DNA of 15,880 nt. Origin: JAKIYB01 sp964590255. GTDB lineage: Bacteria > Armatimonadota > Hebobacteria > CAIYQO01. A program made the translations under genes and the position numbers. The notes below the pieces were generated by a model. It made no database searches. It saw nothing but the letters and a program-made list of their open reading frames with translations, and was not told the DNA's origin. Location of the stretch: NCBI GenBank assembly GCA_964590255.1, contig CAZPYA010000120.1:1-15880 (forward strand). The letters run 5' to 3'. Below, piece by piece: positions 8,557 to 15,151 of the stretch (position 1 is its first letter; each line of letters opens with the position of its first letter).

Positions 8557-8607
8557 ACCCCTTCGGGTAGAGTCATGCAGGGTCCGTCCGGTTGCCGGCG
8601 GGCCCTG
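8557..8607 (+). terminator. Two hairpins after hisC
   Basis: ACCC-CTTC-GGGT at 8557-8568 is followed by a strong stem, 8578-8591 with 8595-8607 (one bulge, loop TTG). No T-run follows the second stem. This is probably a transcript end or stabiliser for hisC. The rest of the spacer to 8713 shows nothing recognisable. Confidence 0.45.
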
Positions 8608-8713
8608 TAGCTTGCCTGCCACGCTCAATGGACGCGGCCCTTGCTCCCTCCCCGAGCACACTAGCAGTAGTCCATCATGTGCTAATCCCTCTACATCTAG
8701 GTGGCACAGGGGG

Positions 8714-8743
8714 TTGACGCTATTCTAATGTGCATGGTAGACT
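8714..8743 (+). promoter_or_regulatory. Promoter for the NlpC/P60 gene
   Basis: TTGACG (8714-8719) and TAGACT (8738-8743), 18-nt spacing. The predicted start near 8750 coincides with the beginning of the structured leader. Confidence 0.5.
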
Positions 8744-8898
8744 GCGCCCGGCCTGGGAAATACAGGTACCCGGCCACCCCCAAGTTGCCTGGCCGACCGA
8801 TGCCACGGTAGGGGTAACGGAGGCGCGTTACGCGCTTCACGACACTCCGTGGGATTTCCCCGACGGGGAGGTCCTGCGCAGCAGGGAGGTTCGCTGTT
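8744..8898 (+). promoter_or_regulatory. Structured leader RNA candidate upstream of the NlpC/P60 gene
   Basis: About 150 nt that can fold into CGGCCA/TGGCCG (8771-8776 with 8790-8795). The CCCCC in its loop (8777-8781) could pair with GGGG at 8811-8814. CCACGG/CCGTGG (8803-8808 with 8847-8852) competes with ACGGAG/CTCCGT (8817-8822 with 8845-8850). Further stems are GCGCG/CGCGC (8823-8835), TCCCC/GGGGA (8857-8869) and CCTGC/GCAGG (8873-8885). The last overlaps the ribosome-binding site GGGAGG (8884-8889), so translation could be gated. c-di-AMP (ydaO-type) riboswitches often precede such cell-wall hydrolases, but I cannot match that class's conserved blocks fully. Ligand, if any, unknown. Confidence 0.4.
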
Positions 8899-9657
8899 TT
8901 GAGAGGTTTGTTGTCACGACGCACGTGGCTGATCCTGAGTGCGCTCGCGTTGCTGCTCTGGGCCGCATCCGCCGTAGCCGACGTCGTTTACACTGTCCAG
9001 TCCGGCGATACGCTCGCGAAAATCTCGCAGCGCTTCGCCATGCCGATACCCCGCCTCATCGCCTTGAACCAGATCGGCAACCCCGATGTGCTCATCGTGG
9101 GGGCGAAGCTCACCCTGTCCTTGGACGAGCCGAACAATGCGGCGCCGTCACCGGCAGTTGCCACCGCAGAAGCGGAGCAGACCGCCGCCATGCCACGCGC
9201 CGCGGTCTCCCGCGAGGACGCGCCGCTCACCGGCCGCGAACTGGCCATGGCCCGCGCGCAGTATATCGCCAACCGCCGATCATCGGCCCCCGCCGCCCAC
9301 GGCAGTCGCGTGGTCACCGCCGCGCGCGCCTACGCCGGCACGCCGTACCGCTACGGCGGGCTGTCATCGCGCGGTATCGACTGCTCCGGTCTGGTGGTGC
9401 GCGCCATGGCGCGGCAAGGCAAAAACGTGCCGCACCACGCCGCTTCGCTCTACCGCATGGGCCGTCCCGTCACCTACCGCAACCTGCAACCCGGCGACCT
9501 GGTGTTTTTCAACACCAATGGCCGCGGCGTGTCTCATGTGGGCATTTGGGCGGGCAACCATAAGTTCATTCATGCCTCGTCCGGCAGCGGCCAGGTTATC
9601 ACCTCCGCCATGCAGGGCTACTACGCGAAACGCCTCGTTGGCGCCCGCCGCCTGTAA
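8899..9657 (+). CDS. Secreted LysM-NlpC/P60 peptidoglycan hydrolase
   Basis: 252 aa. A signal peptide (basic start, then WLILSALALLLWAASAVA, cleavage about residue 27) is followed by one LysM domain (YTVQSGDTLAKISQRF through GAKLTL, about 30-75), which binds glycan strands. An Ala/Pro/Arg-rich linker leads to an NlpC/P60 domain at about 135-252. Catalytic residues visible: Cys162 in GIDCSGL, His213 in SHVGIW and His225 in KFIHAS. Such enzymes usually cut D-gamma-Glu-diaminopimelate peptide bonds in peptidoglycan during growth or division. Start: TTG at 8899 with GGGAGG 9 nt upstream; TTG codons at 8908 and 8911 are alternatives with GAGAGG too close. The weak start, the long structured leader and a hairpin over the ribosome-binding site suggest tight translational control of a potentially lytic enzyme. 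Confidence 0.93.
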   Translation: MRGLLSRRTWLILSALALLLWAASAVADVVYTVQSGDTLAKISQRFAMPIPRLIALNQIGNPDVLIVGAKLTLSLDEPNNAAPSPAVATAEAEQTAAMPRAAVSREDAPLTGRELAMARAQYIANRRSSAPAAHGSRVVTAARAYAGTPYRYGGLSSRGIDCSGLVVRAMARQGKNVPHHAASLYRMGRPVTYRNLQPGDLVFFNTNGRGVSHVGIWAGNHKFIHASSGSGQVITSAMQGYYAKRLVGARRL

Positions 9658-9678
9658 GGACGCGTCAATAGCGTATTT

Positions 9679-9735
9679 CGATGGGAGCGGGTCGCATGAC
9701 CCGCTCCCATCGCATCTCATCCGCCCCTGTGGGGC
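9679..9735. terminator. Strong hairpins after the NlpC/P60 gene
   Basis: A perfect 15-bp stem, 9679-9693 with 9698-9712 (loop GCAT), lies 22 nt after the stop. A smaller stem GCCCC-TGT-GGGGC follows at 9723-9735, next to ATTTA. The first lacks a T-run. Together they probably end the transcript and separate it from melA. Confidence 0.6.
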
Positions 9736-9825
9736 ATTTACGAGGTAAAAGCCCATCTCCGCCGGCAGGGAATCAGCCGCCTGCCCCGTATATATCCAAC
9801 AGTATCCAGCGAGAAAGGTTATTCC

Positions 9826-10407
9826 ATGCCCAAAATTACTTTCGTCGGCGCGGGGAGCACGGTGTTTGCCCGCAATATCCTGTCGGACTGTCTCTCCTAT
9901 CCGGAGCTACAATCGAGCGAAATCGCGCTCTTCGATATCGATGAGGCGCGCCTGCGCACCTCGGCGAAGATGGCGCAGCACGTGGCGAAGGCCTGGGACG
10001 CGACGCCGCGCGTGGTGGCCACCCTGAACCCCGAGGAAGCCTTCGACGGCGCGGATTACGTCGTCTACATGTTCCAGGTGGGCGGCTACGAACCGAGCAC
10101 CGTCATCGATTTCGAGATTCCGAAGAAATACGGCCTGCGGCAGACCATCGCCGACACGCTGGGCATCGGCGGCATATTCCGCGCGCTGCGCACCATCCCG
10201 GTGATGGTCCGCTATGCCTACATGATGGAGCAGCTTTGCCCGGGCGCGACGGTGCTCAACTACGTGAACCCGATGGCGATGAACACCTGGGCGATGCTGG
10301 CCGCCACCGACATGCCCACCATCGGCCTGTGCCACAGCGTGCAAGGCAGCTACCGCCCGCTGTGCGAGGCCATCGGCGTGAATCCGGACGAGGTGAACTA
10401 CACCTGA
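9826..10407 (+). CDS. melA: GH4 alpha-galactosidase MelA, N-terminal part up to an in-frame TGA
   Basis: 193 aa encoding the NAD-binding half of a family 4 glycosidase. It opens KITFVGAGSTVFARNIL (Rossmann GxGS), then VVYMFQVGGYEPSTV, the TIADTLGIGGIFRALRTIP block and LNYVNPMAMNTWAM. GLCHSVQG contains the CHSV signature typical of GH4 alpha-galactosidases; Cys169 is the expected metal ligand. GH4 enzymes use NAD+, a divalent metal and usually a reductant to cleave galactosides by oxidation at C3 and elimination. ATG with GAGAAAGG 7 nt upstream. At 10405-10407 the frame reads TGA, while the same frame continues AGINHMAFYLTLEHN, including the second metal ligand His, up to the N gap. As I remember it, E. 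coli MelA has Cys at the TGA position (RCAGINHMAFYL). The stop therefore interrupts a gene that otherwise looks intact: nonsense mutation, sequence error, or recoding. Confidence 0.9.
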   Translation: MPKITFVGAGSTVFARNILSDCLSYPELQSSEIALFDIDEARLRTSAKMAQHVAKAWDATPRVVATLNPEEAFDGADYVVYMFQVGGYEPSTVIDFEIPKKYGLRQTIADTLGIGGIFRALRTIPVMVRYAYMMEQLCPGATVLNYVNPMAMNTWAMLAATDMPTIGLCHSVQGSYRPLCEAIGVNPDEVNYT

Positions 10408-10453
10408 GCCGGCATCAACCACATGGCATTCTACCTGACGCTGGAGCACAACG

Positions 10454-10463
10454 NNNNNNNNNN
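10454..10463. other. Assembly gap of 10 N inside melA
   Basis: The frame before the gap (…CAC AAC G) and after it (GGC GAA GAC CTG) differ by one base modulo 3. Joining the two sides with a one-base G overlap would read HNGEDLYP, which fits GH4 alpha-galactosidases, so little or no sequence may be missing. The N count looks like a placeholder. Confidence 0.9.
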
Positions 10464-11222
10464 GGCGAAGACCTGTACCCGGCGATCATCGAGAAAGTCG
10501 CCAGCGGCGCATACTACCCCGACTGGGACCGCGTGCGCCTGGACATGCTGCTGCGCATCGGCTACTACATCACCGAAAGCAGCGAGCATTTCTCCGAGTA
10601 TAACCCGTGGTTCATCAAGCGCGACCGCCCCGATCTCATCGAGCGCTATAACATCCCGCTGGATGAATACCCGCGCCGCTGCGTGGAACAGATCAAGGGT
10701 TGGGAGCAGATGCGCGCCGACCTGGAAGCCGGCAAGGGCTTTGACAAAGTGCAGCGCACCAGCGAATACGGCTCGCGCATCATCCATGCCATGGAAACGG
10801 GCGAACCGACGCTGGTACACGGTAGCGTGCTCAACCACAACCTCATCGACAATCTGCCCGACGGCTGCTGCGTGGAAGTGCCGTGCCTCATCGATAAAAA
10901 CGGCATTCAGCCGGTGAAGGTCGGCCAACTGCCGCCGATGCTGGCCGCCATGAACCGCACCAATATCAACGTGCAGGAGCTGACCGTCCTCGGCGCCCTC
11001 ACCGGCAACCGCGATTACGTCTACCACGCCGCCATGATGGATCCGCACACCGCCGCCGAGCTGAGCCTGGACGAAATCTGGAGCCTGGTCGACGACCTCT
11101 TCGACGCCCACGCCGACATGCTCCCGCAGTTCAGCGACAACTGCGGCTGCGGCTGCGACCACGACCACGGGCACGAGCATAAGCATCACCACGGTGGTGA
11201 TGACTGCGGATGCAAGCACTGA
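10464..11222 (+). CDS. melA: GH4 alpha-galactosidase MelA, C-terminal part with a Cys/His-rich tail
   Basis: 252 aa continuing the GH4 protein: GEDLYPAI, RIGYYITESSEHFSEYNPWF, DLIERYNIPLDEYPRRCVEQ, NHNLIDNLPDGCCVEVPCL, GIQPVKVGQLPP, TNINVQELTV, and DYVYHAAMMDPHTAAELSLDEI. All line up closely with MelA. The reassembled protein would be about 461 aa, against about 450 for E. coli MelA. After the usual end (DAHADMLPQF) there is an extra 27-residue tail: a CGCGC cluster, then alternating Asp/Gly/Glu/Lys-His with seven His, then a CGC cluster and a final KH (5 Cys, 8 His in all). Such tails bind transition metals in other proteins; here it may load or buffer the Mn2+ or other metal GH4 needs (inference). 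It sits 233 nt upstream of the URO-D/Gfo-Idh pair. Confidence 0.9.
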   Translation, partial: GEDLYPAIIEKVASGAYYPDWDRVRLDMLLRIGYYITESSEHFSEYNPWFIKRDRPDLIERYNIPLDEYPRRCVEQIKGWEQMRADLEAGKGFDKVQRTSEYGSRIIHAMETGEPTLVHGSVLNHNLIDNLPDGCCVEVPCLIDKNGIQPVKVGQLPPMLAAMNRTNINVQELTVLGALTGNRDYVYHAAMMDPHTAAELSLDEIWSLVDDLFDAHADMLPQFSDNCGCGCDHDHGHEHKHHHGGDDCGCKH

Positions 11223-11250
11223 CCGATAGGGACCACCGGGCTGCGTAATA

Positions 11251-11370
11251 GGCCCCCCTCCCCGGCCCTCCCCCCGTCCTCTTCGCGGACAGGGGGAGGG
11301 TGTATAATATATTGGCTCTCCCTCCCCCTGTGCACGTGAGGGCACGGGGGGAGGGCCGGGGAGGAGGGCC
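11251..11370. repeat. 120-bp nested GC-rich palindrome
   Basis: Outer arms 11251-11277 and 11344-11370 match at 26 of 27. Inner arms 11289-11300 and 11320-11331 match perfectly over 12. The 19-nt loop is AT-rich and contains TATAAT. The whole is one long imperfect hairpin occupying most of the 233-nt spacer after melA. Its right arm carries the core also seen at 4813-4830, so it belongs to a dispersed palindromic repeat family. It may also terminate transcription from melA. Confidence 0.85.
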
Positions 11371-11455
11371 GATGACAGCACTGATTTGATCGAAAGCAGA
11401 CCGGGGTGTGGGGCCGAGTATGCAACCTGTTTCTTATTCGAAGGATAATGATCCC

Positions 11456-12577
11456 ATGACCGCCACCATGACCGCCGGCGCCCGCATGCGCGCCACCTAT
11501 GACTTTGCGCCGATGGACCACCTGCACCGGCAGGAGTTCTACATCTGGAGCGAAGCGCTGGAGCGCTGGAAGGGCGAGGGGCTGCCCGACGACTGGGCGG
11601 AGCAGAACCTCTTCCAGTTCGATGGACAGGGGATGTTTTCCGCGGGGGCGCGGCTGGGATGGTGTGAGGCGCCGTTTCTGCCGGTCTTCGAGGAAAAGAC
11701 CATCGGGGTGGATGGCGACCACGAGATCATCCAGGATTACGCCGGGCGCTGGCTGAAGGTGTTTCGCGGGCGGCGGCACGGCTTTATGCCCGACTACCTG
11801 AAGCACCCGCTGGGCAGCATGCGCGACTGGGAGGCAGTCGTCGCGCCGCGGCTGGATCCCGCCACCCCGGAGCGGTGGGAGGGCTTTGATGACCGCGTGC
11901 GCGCCCAGCGCGCGGCGGCCGACGCCGCCGGCGGCATGCTCAATCAGGGGCTCATCGGCGGGTATATGTACCTGCGCTCGCTCATCGGGCCGGAAGATTT
12001 GCTCTACATGTTCTACGACGCGCCGGAGGTGATCCATGCCGCCATGCGAGGGTGGCTGGACATCATGGAGCCATCCATCGCACGCATCCAAACGATTACC
12101 CCGCTGGACGAAATCTTCTTTGCCGAAGACATTTGCTACAACCACGGCTTGCTGGTGAGCCCGGACACCGTGCGCGAATTCCTCTTCCCCTACTACAGCC
12201 AGCTCCTCAACAATGCCCGCGCGCGGCAGACGCAGCGGCTGCACTTCCACGTCGACACCGACGGCGACTGCCGCCCCGCCATTCCGCTCTACAGCGAGTT
12301 GGGCCTCACGCGCATGTCGCCCTTCGAGGTAGCCAGCGGCTGCGACGTGGTGGAGATTGCCCAACAATATCCCGAGTTAGTGATGTCCGGCGGCATCGAC
12401 AAGCGTGTGCTGGCCAGCGGCAAAGAGGCCATCGACGCCCACCTGCGCCACATTTTGCCATTCATGGTGGAGCGCGGCGGCTTTTTCCCCACCTGCGACC
12501 ACGGCGTGCCGGACGACGTGAGCTTTGACGATTACCTGTATTACCGCCGGCGCGTGTGCGAATTGGATCACGCATAA
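11456..12577 (+). CDS. Uroporphyrinogen decarboxylase-fold (URO-D/MtaA-like) protein, not HemE
   Basis: 373 aa, soluble. The TIM-barrel URO-D family is seen in GGYMYLRSLIGPEDLLYMFYDAPEVIHA, DEIFFAEDICYNHGLLVSP and FLFPYYSQLLNNARARQ. LHFHVDTDGD follows, then SPFEVASGCDVVEIAQQYP, LVMSGGIDKRVLASG and the end block GGFFPTCDHGVPDDV. Corrinoid methyltransferases such as MtaA bind zinc through His-x-Cys; here the matching site is His265-x-Asp267. Bona fide HemE motifs at the N-terminus are absent. Paralogues of this type are numerous in saccharolytic environmental bacteria; their reactions are mostly unknown. Start: ATG at 11456 with AAGGA (11441-11445) 10 nt upstream; in-frame starts at 11408, 11420 and 11468 are weaker. 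The downstream oxidoreductase gene begins 10 nt after the stop, so the two are an operon. A role in sugar or methylated-compound catabolism is inference. Confidence 0.8.
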   Translation: MTATMTAGARMRATYDFAPMDHLHRQEFYIWSEALERWKGEGLPDDWAEQNLFQFDGQGMFSAGARLGWCEAPFLPVFEEKTIGVDGDHEIIQDYAGRWLKVFRGRRHGFMPDYLKHPLGSMRDWEAVVAPRLDPATPERWEGFDDRVRAQRAAADAAGGMLNQGLIGGYMYLRSLIGPEDLLYMFYDAPEVIHAAMRGWLDIMEPSIARIQTITPLDEIFFAEDICYNHGLLVSPDTVREFLFPYYSQLLNNARARQTQRLHFHVDTDGDCRPAIPLYSELGLTRMSPFEVASGCDVVEIAQQYPELVMSGGIDKRVLASGKEAIDAHLRHILPFMVERGGFFPTCDHGVPDDVSFDDYLYYRRRVCELDHA

Positions 12578-12587
12578 AGGAGCATCC

Positions 12588-14141
12588 ATGTCGACTGACT
12601 CCCCGATTTTCAACGCCGACCGCCGCATTCGCCTGGGCATCTGGGGCCTGGGGCGCGGGATGAGCTTTTACCACACCTGCGCCATGCTCAACTTCGACGT
12701 GGTGGCGGGATGCGACTACAACGCGCACATGCGCGAGCGCTTCCTGCACGACGTGCCGGGGGCGGTCGCCTTCGAGCATGCGGACGAGTTCCTGGCGCAG
12801 GACTTCGACGCCGTGCTGCTGGCGACATTTTGCCCGGCGCACGCCGGCGACGCGATCAAGTGCCTGGCGGCGGGCAAGCATGTGCTCTCCGAGGTGACGG
12901 CCTTCCATACGCTGGCGGAGGGCGTAGCGCTGGTGGAGGCGGTGGAGCACAGCGGGCTGGTGTATAACCTGGCGGAGAACTACCCCTTCATCGCCGCGCT
13001 GGACTGGCTGCGCCGCAAGTGGCAGGAGGGGCTGTTCGGCGAATTGATGTATGCCGAGTTCGAATACGTGCATGAGTGCCGCTCGCTGGCCTACACCTAC
13101 ATCGACGGCGTGCCGGTGCAGCCCGGCAACACCGTGCATAACTGGCGCAGTTGGCAGCACTTCCACTACTACTGCACCCATTCGCTGGGGCCGATTATGA
13201 TCATCACCGGCGAGCGCCCCACCCGCGTGGTGTCGCTGCCGGCGGCGCAGATGCTGGCCGGCTTCCTTGACGCCCGTGGCATGGGCATGGGCGGCATCGC
13301 CCCGTCGCTTATCAATATGAGCAATGGGGCGGTGGTGCGCAATCTGATGGGCGCCACCACGAATGACACGCACATCCAGCGCATCTGGGGCACAAAGGGC
13401 TCGGCGGAGGTGAACGTCGGCAAGTCGCTGCAATTGCGGCTGGGCGGGAGCGGCGGCTCGCCGAAGATGGAGGTGACGCCGAGTTGGGACGCGCTGGGCG
13501 ATCAGGCGGCGCAGACCGGCCACGGCGGCGGCGACTTCTGGGTGCTCTACTACTTCGCGCGGCAGATTCTCACTGGCGAGATGGCGCCATTCAACATCTA
13601 CGCCGCCAGCGACGTGACCATCCCCGGCATCCTCGCGCTGCGTTCAGCGGTAGAGGGCGGCACGCCGTATGACGTGCCGGATTTCCGCGACCCCGCGCAG
13701 CGCGACCGCCATCGCGACGACGGCTGGGCGCAGGAGCCGTATGACGTGACTGCCGTGTTCCCGGCTGATGCCGACTACACGATTACCGGACAATTTTCGA
13801 CCGTGATGTCGCAGCTTATCGACCATGCGCTGTGCTACCGCGCCTATGCCGACTGGGCGACCGTCGCCGACAACCTGACGCAACCGGAATCGGTTGCGGA
13901 AATGTTGGAGAAGCTCATCGGCCGGCTGCCCGCGCTGCTGGACACCTACGCCGCCGCCCGGCGCATCATCGACGCGTATCCCGCCAGTGACGGCGCCAGT
14001 GTGCTGCGGCAGATGCTGGAACTCGGCGACGAAGCGCGGGTGACGGCGCCCGGTTTCGCGGCCACGCTGCACGCCGAGCAGGCGGCGCTGCTCGCGCGGT
14101 ATCCGCACGCGCCGGTGGCGGTAACCGTCGAAGCGAAATAA
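12588..14141 (+). CDS. Gfo/Idh/MocA-family NAD(P)-dependent oxidoreductase
   Basis: 517 aa, soluble. N-terminal Rossmann domain: RRIRLGIWGLGRGMSFYH with the GxGxxx dinucleotide loop, FDVVAGCDYN ending the second strand, DFDAVLLATFCPAHA, and AGKHVLSEVTA. The C-terminal alpha/beta substrate domain follows (ENYPFIAALDWLRRKWQEGLFGEL, NWRSWQHFHYYCTHSLGP). In most of the family the last Rossmann motif is EKP with a catalytic Lys. Here Glu102 is followed by Val103, so the typical Lys is missing and chemistry may differ. It is longer than the usual 330-400 aa because of an extra C-terminal part after about residue 400, including a helical segment ending near VTVEAK. ATG at 12588 with AAGGAG (12577-12582) overlapping the stop of the URO-D-like gene, so the pair is co-translated. 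Substrate is probably a sugar or polyol; not determinable. Confidence 0.85.
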   Translation: MSTDSPIFNADRRIRLGIWGLGRGMSFYHTCAMLNFDVVAGCDYNAHMRERFLHDVPGAVAFEHADEFLAQDFDAVLLATFCPAHAGDAIKCLAAGKHVLSEVTAFHTLAEGVALVEAVEHSGLVYNLAENYPFIAALDWLRRKWQEGLFGELMYAEFEYVHECRSLAYTYIDGVPVQPGNTVHNWRSWQHFHYYCTHSLGPIMIITGERPTRVVSLPAAQMLAGFLDARGMGMGGIAPSLINMSNGAVVRNLMGATTNDTHIQRIWGTKGSAEVNVGKSLQLRLGGSGGSPKMEVTPSWDALGDQAAQTGHGGGDFWVLYYFARQILTGEMAPFNIYAASDVTIPGILALRSAVEGGTPYDVPDFRDPAQRDRHRDDGWAQEPYDVTAVFPADADYTITGQFSTVMSQLIDHALCYRAYADWATVADNLTQPESVAEMLEKLIGRLPALLDTYAAARRIIDAYPASDGASVLRQMLELGDEARVTAPGFAATLHAEQAALLARYPHAPVAVTVEAK

Positions 14142-14210
14142 TCGAGGATGGGGACGATTGAAACGTCCTCCGGCAGGACTCCCACCTTCGCGGGGCGAAC
14201 CTGACAGACT

Positions 14211-14984
14211 ATGGCACGACAGACGGGCACCTATCTGGACCGCATTCTCGCCGATACCGCGGCGGCGCTGGCCGCGCGCGGCGACCTGCCCACCACGCCG
14301 CCGGCGGTGATTCCCGCGGCGAGAGGCTTTCGCGCGGCGCTGGAGCGGCCGGGCATCGCGCTCATCGCCGAGGTGAAGAAGGCGTCGCCGTCCAAAGGCG
14401 TCATTCGCGCGGACTTTCACCCGGCGGAGATCGCCCGCGCGTATGAAGCGTCCGGTGCATCGGCTCTCTCCGTGCTCACCGACGAGAAGTATTTTCAAGG
14501 CAAGCTCGCCTACCTGGAAGAGGCGCGGGCAGCGGTGGGCCTGCCGCTGCTGCGCAAGGATTTCATCATCCACCCCGCGCAGATTATCGAGGCAGTGGGG
14601 CGCGCGGACGCCGTGCTGCTCATCGTCACCGCACTGAGCCCGGCCGAGTTGGGCGAATACCTGGCGCTGGCCACCGCCTGCGGCCTGGACACCCTCGTCG
14701 AGGTGCATGACCGCGCCGAGTTGGACATCGCCCTGGAGAGCGGCGCCCCGGTAATCGGCATCAACAACCGCGACCTGCGTACCTTTGTCGTCGACGTCGA
14801 TACCACCCTCCGCCTGCTCCCCGCCATCCCCGACGACCGCATCGTCGTCAGCGAAAGCGGCATCACCACCCACGCCCAGGTGGCCGCCCTGGAAGAAGCC
14901 GGCGTCGACGCCATCCTCGTCGGCGAAGCGCTGATGGCCAGCCCGGATATCGCCGCCGCGACGCGGACGCTGCTCGGTCGCTGA
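14211..14984 (+). CDS. trpC: Indole-3-glycerol phosphate synthase
   Basis: 257 aa, normal monofunctional length. It converts carboxyphenylamino-deoxyribulose phosphate to indole-3-glycerol phosphate in tryptophan synthesis, in the cytoplasm. Hallmarks in order: TYLDRILADT at the start, IALIAEVKKASPSKGVIR (catalytic Lys and phosphate-loop residues), SALSVLTDEKYFQG, LPLLRKDFIIHPAQI, VLLIVTALS, DTLVEVHDRAEL, IGINNRDLRTF and VVSESGI, then a phosphate-binding GEALM. ATG at 14211 agrees with the family start; the ribosome-binding site is weak (GGGGCG about 14 nt upstream). It lies 69 nt after the Gfo/Idh gene with a small potential hairpin between, and no other trp genes are present, so it may be read through from that operon or have a weak promoter. 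Confidence 0.96.
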   Translation: MARQTGTYLDRILADTAAALAARGDLPTTPPAVIPAARGFRAALERPGIALIAEVKKASPSKGVIRADFHPAEIARAYEASGASALSVLTDEKYFQGKLAYLEEARAAVGLPLLRKDFIIHPAQIIEAVGRADAVLLIVTALSPAELGEYLALATACGLDTLVEVHDRAELDIALESGAPVIGINNRDLRTFVVDVDTTLRLLPAIPDDRIVVSESGITTHAQVAALEEAGVDAILVGEALMASPDIAAATRTLLGR

Positions 14985-15018
14985 ACGTTGACGATTACTC
15001 CGGCCAGTTCCGTCATCG

Positions 15019-15046
15019 TTGACATGCACGATCGATATGATATAAT
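15019..15046 (+). promoter_or_regulatory. Perfect-consensus sigma-70 promoter for the LamG gene
   Basis: TTGACA (15019-15024) and TATAAT (15041-15046) with 16-nt spacing; all 12 hexamer bases are consensus. ATCGAT occurs at 15031-15036 and 15045-15050, a mirrored pair flanking and overlapping the -10 box, so a repressor site is possible. Predicted start is near 15053, leaving a leader of about 100 nt. Confidence 0.8.
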
Positions 15047-15090
15047 CGATAATAATCGCCTGCATGCTTTCGGAGCGCTTGCTTGCGGGC

Positions 15091-15114
15091 GATGCCGGTG
15101 CCGGTACCGGTATC
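15091..15114 (+). promoter_or_regulatory. Small GC-rich hairpin in the LamG leader
   Basis: GATGCCGGT (15091-15099) pairs with ACCGGTATC (15106-15114) at 8 of 9 positions with loop GCCGGT. It lies between the promoter and the GGAGG site at 15142-15146. Function unknown. Confidence 0.3.
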
Positions 15115-15151
15115 TATGCGTACGACCCCGTTCACGACATTGGAGGCCCTC

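Noticed and set aside
8744..8898. Firm assignment as a c-di-AMP (ydaO/yuaA) riboswitch
   Set aside because: GTAGGGG and a CCCGAC-like block are present, but the strongly conserved CAGCTAAC region and the block order are not; kept only as an unassigned leader.
10408..10453. Bacterial SECIS element after the melA TGA
   Set aside because: By eye only 3-bp pairings with unsuitable loops are available in the 46 nt before the gap; no convincing stem-loop.
11456..12577. Uroporphyrinogen decarboxylase HemE
   Set aside because: The fold is shared, but HemE N-terminal active-site motifs are missing and the context is carbohydrate metabolism, not heme synthesis.
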